A stretch of DNA of 64,000 nucleotides, taken from assembly GCA_963724705.1 (NCBI GenBank), contig CAVRVS010000001.1, positions 496,001-560,000 of the forward strand. Direction: 5' to 3'. Source of the stretch: DASQPR01 sp963724705. Lineage in GTDB: Bacteria; Actinomycetota; Actinomycetes; Mycobacteriales; Micromonosporaceae. Below, one piece after another: positions 44,338 through 52,878 of this stretch (positions are counted from its first letter, which is position 1; every line of letters begins with the position of its first letter). The position numbers were made by a program, and so were the translations under genes. The notes under the pieces are model-generated. The model saw only the letters and a program-made list of their open reading frames with translations. It did no database searches and was not told the origin of the DNA.

Positions 44338-44628
44338 CTACGGGCGCGTACGGCCCAGCGCCGGCCGCCACTGCACGATCTCCCGGTCGTAGCTGCCCTC
44401 GCGGATGTCGCGAAGTGCGAACGCATAACCCGACTCGACCGCCCGCGACATCATCTGCAGCACTGGATGCGGAGCGCCAAGAAAGCCCCATCGAGACAAC
44501 TCCCGCCCGACCGCGTATTCGACCTCGCGCCGGGAATACGCGTGGCGCATGGCGTAGTCGTGAAGCTGATCGATCGCCTCACACCACGAATCGACCTCGT
44601 ATGCGGAGAAGCCCTGATCCATGGGCAT
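44338..44628 (-). CDS. Small hypothetical protein
   Basis: 96 residues without membrane or signal segments. SWCEAIDQLHDYAMRHAYSR and RREVEYAVGRELSRWGFLG suggest a compact helical fold. ATG 44628 is used; ATG 44622 is two codons later. Codon use resembles real genes and it looks conserved in style, but I do not recognise the family. It lies 160 bases upstream of the methyltransferase gene on the same strand. Confidence 0.6.
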   Translation of the reverse strand: MPMDQGFSAYEVDSWCEAIDQLHDYAMRHAYSRREVEYAVGRELSRWGFLGAPHPVLQMMSRAVESGYAFALRDIREGSYDREIVQWRPALGRTRP

Positions 44629-44747
44629 CAGTATCCCCGGGGGCCCGCATCGGCGGAAGCAGCCTGGTGGGTGCCTCCTCCTGTCGTGTCGTACGGACTC
44701 GGTAGCGGCGGTTCAGTGCGGCTGCCAGAAGTTTGTTCGACGAGCAC

Positions 44748-45773
44748 TCAGCCGCTCGTCAATTGCGGAATGAACACCGCCAGCACACTGGTGAGCAGAG
44801 GCGCGAACAAGCTCAAGGCGGTCAGCGGATTGCGCAGCAATCCAACGTCGAGGTGCAGCAGTTGCTCCAGCTGTTTCCGGTCGCTCAGCCAGCCGTCGGC
44901 CGGACGGACGCCGAACCGGACCGGGTAGACGACGTCGACGAGCGACCGGGCTCGGGCCCGCCAGGACGTGATCAGCGGCAAGCCGATCGCCGCCTGGAGG
45001 AGCGCGAACAGCAAACCGAACAACAACACGGTCGACGCCGGAAAGTCGGCGGTGCGCCGGGGCGCGTACGCAAGGAATGCCGTACGCAGAGCGCCGGACG
45101 TGACGATCGCGACGACAATGGTAATGGCGGCCGCACCCACGCAGCGGGTCATGAGCCGCCAGAGACGCTGCAGTTGCTCGATCGTCTGTCGGGTCGTTTC
45201 GACGCCAGCATCGCCCGGCCGGCCATTTAACCCGTCGTCGTCATGATCGGTTGCGGACACTGGCCATGGGGACAGCTTTTCGATCGTCGACTTCACCTGA
45301 AAGCACTCGGCATGCGCGAGCCATACCAGGGAGAGCCACGGGACCATCGCCAGGAATCCGGTGACGAGCACGCCGCGTGTCCGCCAGATGATGTGTTCGA
45401 CGGGCAGGCTCGCCACCGGTTTTGAGGGCGTGCTGCCGAAGACGAGGATGCCCGCGAGCGCCGCGACGAACAACAGCGCGACCGCGAGATATCCGAACCG
45501 GCGACGATCCGGTGTCGTGTCGAGGCCCCAGTCATGCGGAGGACGCACGATCGCGGCGAGCCCGAGGACCAACATCGTCACGAATACCGCCACCGACAGA
45601 CCGGCGGCGATCGTCCAGGTGGTCCATTCGGTGCTGGCCACAAATCTCGCGCTGTCCGACGAGCCGGTCTGCGCAGCGAGACCGACGAGCCAAACGCCCA
45701 CGCCAATCGCGACAAGCAGTCCGATGGTCAATGCGGGCGGAGACGGAACGCGTCGCTTCATGACCTCGGACAT
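44748..45773 (-). CDS. Hypothetical polytopic membrane protein
   Basis: About 341 residues with six or seven membrane helices, e.g. PALTIGLLVAIGVGVWLVGL, TWTIAAGLSVAVFVTMLVLG and LTALSLFAPLLTSVLAVFIP. A cytosolic-looking loop around residues 150-190 links the two halves. No family recognised. ATG 45773 has GGAG four bases before it; the frame reaches 45800 without a site. Role unknown; there are no substrate-binding motifs. Confidence 0.68.
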   Translation of the reverse strand: MSEVMKRRVPSPPALTIGLLVAIGVGVWLVGLAAQTGSSDSARFVASTEWTTWTIAAGLSVAVFVTMLVLGLAAIVRPPHDWGLDTTPDRRRFGYLAVALLFVAALAGILVFGSTPSKPVASLPVEHIIWRTRGVLVTGFLAMVPWLSLVWLAHAECFQVKSTIEKLSPWPVSATDHDDDGLNGRPGDAGVETTRQTIEQLQRLWRLMTRCVGAAAITIVVAIVTSGALRTAFLAYAPRRTADFPASTVLLFGLLFALLQAAIGLPLITSWRARARSLVDVVYPVRFGVRPADGWLSDRKQLEQLLHLDVGLLRNPLTALSLFAPLLTSVLAVFIPQLTSG

Positions 45774-46236
45774 GTCGCTCCGCTCACGTCTGATCGCCAC
45801 TCAGTCAAGTCTGGCGCCATCTTCGCGCCTCAGCGCGGTCGTGGCAACGCACGCCCACCATCCCGACGGTCGTTACGTTGGTAGAAGGGCGATCGCCCGG
45901 TCGACCCGCACCGGCGCTACATGGCCACCGACAGTCACATCCCAGGCAAAATCCCGATTGGTCCGGGCCGCTCGCGCGGTGGTCGCTTGCCGCTCCGTGA
46001 CACCGGACCGCCGGCTCGCGAACCGTCGCAATCTGCCACAACCACCCCACTGGCCACCGTCGTGGTTCCTGGCGGATGTGATCGTCGCCCGCCTGGAATC
46101 AATCGTCTGCGAGCGGCCTCCCCCGGTCGGCCCCGGCCCGTGGGTGAATCGGACTACATCTACGGCAGGACCGCATCTGCCCTGCTAGCGATGGCTAGGC
46201 TGACAGATATTAGCGATCTTCGAGGGACGATGACCG
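45774..46236. other. Intergenic region
   Basis: No gene I can support. It must hold promoters for the divergent membrane protein and GGDEF-EAL genes. A GAGGGA lies about 7 bases before ATG 46237. Confidence 0.4.
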
Positions 46237-47952
46237 ATGCGGCTGCCAGTGACAGTGGGTGATCTGGCCCGCATCGCTTTGACGATCTCCGCCGACACCG
46301 CGTGCGCCGATCTCGACATGACCTTCCGAGGCGACACCAACCTCTCCTGCGTGGCCGTCAGCGATGGCGAGCGCCTCGGGCTCGTGATGCGCGAATCATT
46401 TGGACAGATGATGTCCGGGCCATTCGGTTACGGACGCACACTGTGGGCGCGCCGCAGTGTCCGGGAGATCACCGACTGGGCGCCCCTTCGTGTGGCCGTC
46501 GATTCCATGGTTCCGGCGGTCGCGAACCGCATGCGGACCCGGCCCGAAATCCATCGGTACGACGACGTGCTCGTCGACATCGACAGCAACACCGTCGGCC
46601 ACGCATCGGCGGCGGATCTCTTCGACGGCCTCGCCCGGCAATTCGCCTATCGCGCGATCCACGACGACCTCACCGGCCTCGTGAACCGTACGCATTTCTT
46701 GGAGCTGCTCAGCACCATCTGTGCGGACTTCCGCGATGACCGGGTCATGCTGGCATTGATCGACCTGGATGGCATGAAGCGGATCAACGACACGTACGGC
46801 CATACGGTCGGCGACGCGGTGTTGTCGCGCGTGGCCCGCCAGTTGACGAACGCCGCGCGGGCGGGGGAAGTCGTCGCCCGACTCGGGGCGGATGAATTCG
46901 TCGTCTTGACGCGGACCGCCCGGCGCGGCTCGGCCACCGACGCAGCCCGCGAGTTCGGCCAGCGCTTCCTCCTGACGATCGGCGCCCCGAGCGACTCGCG
47001 GGTTCCGGAGGGACGACTGACCGCGAGCATCGGTGTATCGGTTTCGGGCGATCGCGCGGACCCGACGACGCTTCTGTCCGAGGCCGACATGGCGATGTTC
47101 ACGGCCAAGCAGGCCGGCGGCGGGCAGGTGCATGCGACGGCGGACGTCGAGGCCGACCTCGCCATCGGTGTCAACCTCGTCGACCGAACCGTCGCTCAGG
47201 CGATCGTGAGCGGCGAGATGCGCGTTTGGTACCAGCCGATCGTGCGGATCGCCGACCGGTCGCTCGTCGCCATCGAGGCGCTGGTGCGCTGGGCACATCC
47301 ACGCATGGGCATGCTCGCGCCGGACCGGTTCCTGCCGGGCGCCCGGCGAGCCGGCCATCTTCCCGATTTGGATCGGTGGGTCTTTGCTCGGGCTTGCGCA
47401 GACATCCTGGAACTGGACCGGCGGCTCGGCTCCCGCGCCCCAGCGCAGATCGCCGTGAACATCTCACCGGCAACGCTCGCCGCCGACTTCGATGAACTTG
47501 TGACTGCCGCACTTGCCGAGACCGGCCTCGCCGCCTCGCGACTCCTCGTGGAACTGCCCGAGGGCGCGAGTCTGGACACGTTGAACGCTGCAAAGCGCGG
47601 GCTCGAGCGATTGCGCGAACTCGGCGTCGGTCTGGTGCTCGATGACATGGGCGCCGGGTCGACCAGCCTGCGACATCTGACCGCGCTGACCATCGGCGGA
47701 CTGAAGATCGACGCCACGTTCGTCAACGGCATGATCCACAATCCACGCGACCACACGGTGGTCAAACTTCTCGCTGACCTCGGTCGGGGCTTGAACCTTC
47801 CGGTGACGGCAGAGGGCGTGGAGTCGCTCGAACAACTGGCCGCGCTGGCCGAGCTGGACGTCGAATACGCGCAGGGGTATTACCTCGGCCGTCCGCAACC
47901 GCTCGATGTTCTGACCGACCGCATCGTCGACGTCGGGTCAAAAGTCAGCTAG
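46237..47952 (+). CDS. GGDEF-EAL cyclic-di-GMP protein with N-terminal CBS-like domain
   Basis: 571 residues, no membrane segment. Residues 1-110 look like a CBS pair (LSCVAVSDGERLGLVMRESF). GGDEF spans about 145-310 with LIDLDGMKRINDTYGHTVGD and the active-site loop RLGADEFVVL; the standard GGDEF is GADEF, and the inhibitory RxxD becomes RAGE. EAL spans about 330-565 with IEALVRWAHP, VNISPATL, LDDMGAGSTSLRHL, LKIDATFV and AEGVES, so the residues binding metal are mostly present. It is most likely a phosphodiesterase; any cyclase activity is doubtful. It stands alone and would link an internal ligand to c-di-GMP levels. Confidence 0.92.
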   Translation: MRLPVTVGDLARIALTISADTACADLDMTFRGDTNLSCVAVSDGERLGLVMRESFGQMMSGPFGYGRTLWARRSVREITDWAPLRVAVDSMVPAVANRMRTRPEIHRYDDVLVDIDSNTVGHASAADLFDGLARQFAYRAIHDDLTGLVNRTHFLELLSTICADFRDDRVMLALIDLDGMKRINDTYGHTVGDAVLSRVARQLTNAARAGEVVARLGADEFVVLTRTARRGSATDAAREFGQRFLLTIGAPSDSRVPEGRLTASIGVSVSGDRADPTTLLSEADMAMFTAKQAGGGQVHATADVEADLAIGVNLVDRTVAQAIVSGEMRVWYQPIVRIADRSLVAIEALVRWAHPRMGMLAPDRFLPGARRAGHLPDLDRWVFARACADILELDRRLGSRAPAQIAVNISPATLAADFDELVTAALAETGLAASRLLVELPEGASLDTLNAAKRGLERLRELGVGLVLDDMGAGSTSLRHLTALTIGGLKIDATFVNGMIHNPRDHTVVKLLADLGRGLNLPVTAEGVESLEQLAALAELDVEYAQGYYLGRPQPLDVLTDRIVDVGSKVS

Positions 47953-48346
47953 CAGCGGCAACCGTGATCTCTCGGAGACCGATAGAGTCGTCCCGCTCAT
48001 CGAGCGACTATGCATGGTTTTCAGACGCGGGGCTCGAACGCCTGCGGCAACGGCGTTGCCCGGATTGACGCGACGTGCCGGATGTCGTTGTCGCAGCGCC
48101 GGGTCGGATGGCTTCTCCTTGCGGGTACGGTCTACGCCATCCTGGATCGAGGATGGGTCGGTATCGTCGTGCGCGGACTCTCCACCGGAGTTTCATCCAA
48201 GAACGTCGTATCGACCACTCCGTCTGACAGCGCCACACCCGCACTGCGCGCGGCTCCCATGTAAAGCAGACCGTCCACAGTGAACCGCTGGTCCATGTCC
48301 TTCGTCACAACTGTTAGACCATTGGACCTGGCGAAGGAGGCTCAAC
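47953..48346. other. Intergenic region with one uncertain small reading frame
   Basis: The promoter region of the SMP-30-like gene; AGGAGG lies just before 48347. A plus-strand frame 48082-48264 (60 residues, hydrophobic WLLLAGTVYAIL stretch) is possible but has no ribosome site. Confidence 0.35.
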
Positions 48347-49522
48347 GTGGGGACGAAGCGACGAGCCGCATGGCGGGCGGCAGTTGTGCTCGTGGCGGCG
48401 ATTACCACCACCGGTGCCCTGGTGGGCTGGGCGAAGGGCGGCAACGGTGGTCACGGCTCACTCGTCGCGCTTGGCCGCAGCGCGACGTGGACAACCGTTT
48501 TCCGCGGTACGCAGGCCGGGATCGAGGGCCTCACCGGTGATGATCACGGGAACCTTTACCTGGCCGAACGCGGCGGCGGCACCAACCCGTGCCCCGTCTG
48601 GAAGATCGCGGCCGCGACCGGCGCCACGACCGAGGTGGGATTCGTTCCCGGTCCGTGCTCACCCAGCGGACTCGCGTTCGGGCACGACGGTCGACTCTAC
48701 GTCACCGGCGGTGACGCACCGGCACTCGACCAGATCGACGTCCTGACGCCGGGCGCCGCGACGACGGCGGCCACAGTCTTCGCGACAGGAGTCGCGCAGG
48801 CCAACGGAATCGCTTTCGACAAGGACGGAAATCTCTGGGCTACCGACGGGAACAACAAGCAAGGGATCGTTTACCGGGTCGGTCCCGGGGGCGGTAGCGC
48901 GTCCGAGATGTTCCGCGTTCCCCCGATGGCTAATTCCATCGGTGTGGGTCGCCAGAACGGGACCTTACAGGGGACGGCCCCGGCCAACGCTCCGAATCCC
49001 CAGGACATCGTCGCCAACGGAATCGCGTTCACCCGCGATGGCGACATCGTGATCGGGGACACCGCTCGCGGCGCACTCTGGCAGGTCAGTCTCGGCCGAA
49101 ACGGCGACGTCGCGAGCCCGACCGGCTGCGATCAGACGTACACCGCCGACACGCTCTGCCTGGACGACGTACTCGTCGAGAGCCCGTATCTCGAGGGCGT
49201 CGATGGCATCGCCGTGGACTCCGCCGGTCGGATTTGGGCCGACGCCAATGAGCGCCAAGCGATCGTCGTCGTCGACGACCACAGCGGCATCACCGAGTTC
49301 TTCCGCAACCCGGTCGATGCGACCACCGATCGACGCAACAACGGCCCGCTGGAGACGCCGACGAGCCCGGTGTTCCTCGGCCGTACGCTCTGCACGACAA
49401 GTTCCGACGGGAACCGGCGCGACAACTTCCCGAACTCGGGTGGCGAGGTCACGAACACCGGCAAAGTCTCGTGCCTCGACCAGGAACTGGATGTCTCCGG
49501 GTTGGCTCTGCCGATCCGGTGA
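48347..49522 (+). CDS. Secreted SMP-30/gluconolactonase/LRE-like beta-propeller protein
   Basis: 391 residues. The N-terminus has a signal peptide (AAVVLVAAITTTGALVGWAK). The rest is a beta-propeller with repeated NHL/SMP-30 style blades: GIEGLTGDDHGNLYLAERGG, GLAFGHDGRLYVTGG, GIAFDKDGNLWATDG, GIAFTRDGDIVIGD and GIAVDSAGRIWADANE. Family members include lactonases and periplasmic sugar-binding enzymes; the reaction here is open. GTG 48347 has AGGAGG. A clear hairpin follows 9 bases after the stop. Confidence 0.85.
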   Translation: MGTKRRAAWRAAVVLVAAITTTGALVGWAKGGNGGHGSLVALGRSATWTTVFRGTQAGIEGLTGDDHGNLYLAERGGGTNPCPVWKIAAATGATTEVGFVPGPCSPSGLAFGHDGRLYVTGGDAPALDQIDVLTPGAATTAATVFATGVAQANGIAFDKDGNLWATDGNNKQGIVYRVGPGGGSASEMFRVPPMANSIGVGRQNGTLQGTAPANAPNPQDIVANGIAFTRDGDIVIGDTARGALWQVSLGRNGDVASPTGCDQTYTADTLCLDDVLVESPYLEGVDGIAVDSAGRIWADANERQAIVVVDDHSGITEFFRNPVDATTDRRNNGPLETPTSPVFLGRTLCTTSSDGNRRDNFPNSGGEVTNTGKVSCLDQELDVSGLALPIR

Positions 49523-49531
49523 CCCGACGGC

Positions 49532-49567
49532 GACGCGCGGCCGCCGGAACGACGGTGGCCGCGCGTC
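49532..49567 (+). terminator. Hairpin terminator of the beta-propeller gene
   Basis: Perfect 11-bp stem GACGCGCGGCC/GGCCGCGCGTC with a 14-base loop, 9 bases after the stop codon. Confidence 0.65.
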
Positions 49568-49620
49568 GTGCTCGTCGGGACCGCAGTCGTCCGGGCCGGC
49601 GGCCAACCGGCCTCTACCTG

Positions 49621-50502
49621 TCAGCTCTCGGGAATCGCCCAATCGAACACCTCGGGGCGGGGAATGTCAGGGTCAGGTCCGCTACGGGCTCCCGTATCGA
49701 GCGCATCAATGTCCGCCAGCTGCTCTTCGGTCAGTTCGAAGTCGAAGACGTTGAAGTTCTCCGCGATACGACCCGGGTTGGTCGACTTCGGGATCGCCGA
49801 GCGGCCCTGCTGAAGATGCCAGCGCAGCATCACCTGCGCGGGACTCTTGGCGTGCTCGACTGCGATTGCGGCGATGATCGGGTCGTCGAGAACGTTCTTG
49901 CGTCCCTCGCCGTAGCCCGGGTAGAAGGTAATGCCGCCAATCGGTGACCAAGCCTGCGTGAGGATGCCCTGTTCGGCATCGGCGGCCCGCACGTCAGCCT
50001 GGGCGAAGTAAGGGTGCAGCTCGACCTGATTGACCGCCGGGACGACCTCCGTACGCCCGAAGAGGTCGTCCAGGTGGTGGCGCTTGAAGTTGCTGACGCC
50101 GATCGCTCGGACCTTGCCGTCGCGCAGCAGAGTCTCGAGCGCCCGGTAGGCCGCAACCGTCTTGTCGAACCGGTCGGGCGCCGGCTGGTGGAGGATGAGC
50201 AGGTCGAGCTGGTCGACACCCAGTTTGCGAGCCGCCTTCTCGAACGCATGAAGGGTCTGGTCGTAGCCGTAGTCGCTGACCCACACCTTGGTTTCGATGA
50301 ATACCTCGGCGCGGTCGACACCGGAACGGCGGATGCCCTCGCCGACCTCGCGCTCGTTGCCGTACACGGCCGCCGTGTCGATGTGCCGATAGCCGACCTT
50401 GAGCGCCGCCTGGACCGCTGCCGCGGTCTCTTCCGGCGGACTCTGGAACACGCCCAGCCCGAGTGCGGGCATCGAGACACCGTTGTTGAGAACAAATTCC
50501 AT
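49621..50502 (-). CDS. Aldo/keto reductase (2,5-diketo-D-gluconate reductase type)
   Basis: About 293 residues. The catalytic tetrad is visible: Asp and Tyr in HIDTAAVYGNEREVGEGI, Lys in FIETKVWVSDYG and His in LLILHQPAPD. The usual end FNVFDFELTEEQLADIDAL is present. NADPH-dependent reduction of aldehydes or ketones; natural substrate unknown. ATG 50502 has GAAGG 7-11 bases before; ATG 50508 is two codons earlier. The frame extends to 50589 but that part belongs to the small upstream gene or leader. Convergent with the beta-propeller gene. Confidence 0.92.
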   Translation of the reverse strand: MEFVLNNGVSMPALGLGVFQSPPEETAAAVQAALKVGYRHIDTAAVYGNEREVGEGIRRSGVDRAEVFIETKVWVSDYGYDQTLHAFEKAARKLGVDQLDLLILHQPAPDRFDKTVAAYRALETLLRDGKVRAIGVSNFKRHHLDDLFGRTEVVPAVNQVELHPYFAQADVRAADAEQGILTQAWSPIGGITFYPGYGEGRKNVLDDPIIAAIAVEHAKSPAQVMLRWHLQQGRSAIPKSTNPGRIAENFNVFDFELTEEQLADIDALDTGARSGPDPDIPRPEVFDWAIPES

Positions 50503-50519
50503 GGTCATGCCTTCGATAC

Positions 50520-50651
50520 TTACCCCAACCGGGTGACCCGGCGCCAAAACGTACGAACATTCAGCAGCGTGATCTCGTCGGGTGACCATTCGGTCGTCGG
50601 CGCATCGATCACGCCCTTCTCCTCATCAACGGTAAGCGGGTACCTTGTCAT
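50520..50651 (-). CDS. Small 43-residue protein upstream of the aldo/keto reductase
   Basis: ATG 50651 to TAA 50520 reads MTRYPLTVDEEKGVIDAPTT, then EWSPDEITLLNVRTFWRRVT and RLG. The composition is protein-like with acidic and aromatic residues, and it ends 18 bases before the reductase start, so the two may be translated together. No family recognised. The ribosome site is weak (GGAA directly before ATG). It could also be the leader of a longer lost gene. Confidence 0.4.
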   Translation of the reverse strand: MTRYPLTVDEEKGVIDAPTTEWSPDEITLLNVRTFWRRVTRLG

Positions 50652-50887
50652 TTCCGATTGTTATCCGTTCTCGCTCGGCGCCAGCTTGGCGCATTCACCC
50701 CCTTGGATGTAGGCGCGGTCCCCGTTCTCGACATTCGCGGAGATGCGCCGAAGAATTCGAGTCGCTGGCTCCTCGGCGACGCTTGGCTCCGGAGCATTCG
50801 GGGTAGTGCGATTGCCGTGTGCGTCGGCCGGTCCAGCGCCTGGCCGGGCGCGTGGTTGACGTCCGAAGACTGACGCGGCGAACGGTG

Positions 50888-51532
50888 GTGACGGTGACCG
50901 GCGACAGCGTAGACACCCCGGACGCGTTGACCGCCGCGATCGCGGCCGCGCGTAACGGAGACGACGACGCGTTCCGTACGGTCTATCGCCTCGTACACCC
51001 CCCTCTTCTGCGCTATTTGCGCACGTTGATCCGCGGCGATTCCGAGGACGTCGCGTCCGAGACATGGCTGCAGATCGCGCGAGATCTCCCGAGCTTTCGC
51101 GGCGACGGGGACGCGTTCCGCGGCTGGGCCGCCACGATCGGGCGCCATCGCGCCTTGGACCACATGCGCTACCACCAGCGTCGGACGGCGGTCGCCGTAC
51201 CAGCCGAGGAGTTCGCCGAGCGCGCCGCCTGCGATGACACCTCCGCAGATGCCGTCGATGCATTGGGCAGCGAGCGGGCGTTTTCACTCATCCGGTCGTT
51301 GCCGGCCGACCAGGCCGAGGCCGTGCTGCTGCGAGTCATCATGGGTCTGGACGCCAAGACGGCCGCCAAAGTCCTCGGAAAGCGACCCGGCGCCGTCCGT
51401 ACCGCCTCTTATCGCGGTCTTCGACGCCTCGCGACGCTCTTGACCGAGCCTGAACCGATCGACGCCGCGGACCGGCCGCCGAGCCGGGCAGTGACACCCA
51501 CGTCGGCGTGGACGCTGAAAGGTACGAGATGA
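50888..51532 (+). CDS. ECF-type RNA polymerase sigma factor
   Basis: About 214 residues. Region 2 is seen in LVHPPLLRYLRTLIRGDSED and FRGWAATIGRHRALDHMRYH; region 4 in SLPADQAEAVLLRVIMGLDA and GKRPGAVRTASYRGLRRLAT. It would direct polymerase to a small regulon. The downstream gene overlaps by 4 bases (ATGA) and encodes a single-pass membrane protein that could be its anti-sigma factor. The start is uncertain: GTG 50888 is one of several GTGs in GGTGGTGACGGTG. Targets unknown; the cell-envelope genes nearby are candidates. Confidence 0.85.
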   Translation: MTVTGDSVDTPDALTAAIAAARNGDDDAFRTVYRLVHPPLLRYLRTLIRGDSEDVASETWLQIARDLPSFRGDGDAFRGWAATIGRHRALDHMRYHQRRTAVAVPAEEFAERAACDDTSADAVDALGSERAFSLIRSLPADQAEAVLLRVIMGLDAKTAAKVLGKRPGAVRTASYRGLRRLATLLTEPEPIDAADRPPSRAVTPTSAWTLKGTR

Positions 51533-52257
51533 GTACCCATCGCCCTCACCGGGTCACGCGCACATCGGCGCAGCAGACGCTCGCGAGCCTCGCTCGCGGC
51601 GCATCGCACCGGGACGAGCCAGTCGCTAAGCTGCTCTCGACCCTTGTGGCGCCGGCGCTCGATCGGGAGACGGCCGGCGAGCGTCAAGCATTGTCCATGC
51701 TGCGGGCGGCACAGCGCACATCGACCGAAACGGACCATACCGGTACGCTCGCGCGGCGGCTCAAGCAGGTTCTGACGGTCAAGATCGCGGTCGCCGCCGC
51801 CGTCCTCACGATAGGCGGCATTGCCCTCGCCGCCGGCTCCGGCGGCCTCGCGCGAGCACTGAGCGGCCGCACAGTGGGCTCCGCGTCGCGACCACCAACG
51901 GCCGCAAGCGCGCCGGACGCGACCGGACAGTCGACCTCGCGCTCGACAAACAACAGTTCGGCGCCGGTTGGCCCGGACCCTACCCCAGTGGCATCGACGG
52001 CTGCGCTTATCGCTAGTTGCGGGGAATTCAATGCGCTCAGCGCCGGCGACCAACGCCAGGCGTTACGCGGCCAGGACTTCGCCGACCTGGTCCGGGCGGC
52101 CGATGGCCCGAACCGGGTCTCCGCGTTCTGTGCGGTGCTGTTGGCCGTTGGCTCGCCCGAGCCGCACGCCCGGTCGGGGTCGGTCGGGGCCTCGAGTCAC
52201 CCGGTGCACCCAACACGCCCGAGCCACCCGACACACCCGAGCCGCCCGAACTCGTAG
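51529..52257 (+). CDS. Single-pass membrane protein coupled to the sigma factor (possible anti-sigma)
   Basis: About 242 residues. ATG overlaps the sigma stop. Residues 1-75 are a polar, probably cytosolic helical part. One membrane helix follows (IAVAAAVLTIGGIALAAGSG), then a Ser/Thr/Pro-rich extracellular linker with a disordered region and two cysteines (ASCGEFNALS, AFCAVLLAV). The tail is His/Pro-rich (HPVHPTRPSHPTHPSRPNS). There is no zinc-binding HxxxCxxC motif. Anti-sigma activity is inferred from position and topology only. Confidence 0.6.
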   Translation: MSTHRPHRVTRTSAQQTLASLARGASHRDEPVAKLLSTLVAPALDRETAGERQALSMLRAAQRTSTETDHTGTLARRLKQVLTVKIAVAAAVLTIGGIALAAGSGGLARALSGRTVGSASRPPTAASAPDATGQSTSRSTNNSSAPVGPDPTPVASTAALIASCGEFNALSAGDQRQALRGQDFADLVRAADGPNRVSAFCAVLLAVGSPEPHARSGSVGASSHPVHPTRPSHPTHPSRPNS

Positions 52258-52448
52258 CTCCACCCGATATCGGCCTTCGCAGAACCAGCCGCGACCAGGG
52301 CTCCCGAGCACCAGTAACGCCGGGGGCGGCCACAGCGCTGTTCATGATGAGCCGCCAATCCAGTTGGGGTCGACGACTCAGGTCGGCGATCCGCCTACGG
52401 CCGCTGGCGAGGCGTACCCCACTCCACGCGCGCGAGGACGTACTCGGA

Positions 52449-52808
52449 ATGGAATCGTACAAAATGGACTTCCATGTCTCGGTGACCGATCGGCCGGACG
52501 CGGTCGTCGTACGCCTGGTCGGGGAACTGGACATGGCAACCGCCGAGCGTGCCCTAGATGCGCTGCGGGCAACTGACCTCAGTGCCGCGCGCCGACTCAT
52601 CGTGGATCTTGCCGATCTCAGTTTCTGCGACTCGTCCGGGCTCCGGCTCCTTCTGCGTCTGCGCCAGGAGATGGTCGACCACGGCGGTGGCTTTGACACG
52701 GTCGGGGCGCACGGCATCGTCGCCAGCACGATCGACGTGACCGGACTCACCGAGGTCCTGCACGTACCGCCCGGTCGCAGCCCGTCTGAGCGGAGTTCCG
52801 ACCGTTGA
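52449..52808 (+). CDS. STAS-domain anti-sigma factor antagonist
   Basis: About 119 residues, or 114 from ATG 52464. STAS fold: FHVSVTDRPDAVVVRLVGEL, LDMATAERALDAL, then LIVDLADLSFCDSSGLRLLL. DSSG holds the serine phosphorylated by partner kinases in SpoIIAA/RsbV-type proteins. It would bind and sequester an anti-sigma kinase when not phosphorylated. No RsbW-like kinase is in this window; the Ser/Thr kinase downstream belongs to a different family. The ribosome site is weak for both starts. Confidence 0.85.
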   Translation: MESYKMDFHVSVTDRPDAVVVRLVGELDMATAERALDALRATDLSAARRLIVDLADLSFCDSSGLRLLLRLRQEMVDHGGGFDTVGAHGIVASTIDVTGLTEVLHVPPGRSPSERSSDR

Positions 52809-52878
52809 CGCCAGCCCGGCGATGTGACGAACGACGTTTTCGTGCGTCGATCTGCCGGCACCTGGGTACGGGCCTTTA

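Noticed and set aside
48000..48060. GTTCGAG-like stretch that recalls a tRNA T-loop
   Set aside because: The flanking bases do not pair into a T-arm, and no anticodon or acceptor stem can be drawn.
48010..48264. Small plus-strand frame with a hydrophobic stretch
   Set aside because: No ribosome site and a first half that does not look coding; noted as uncertain only.
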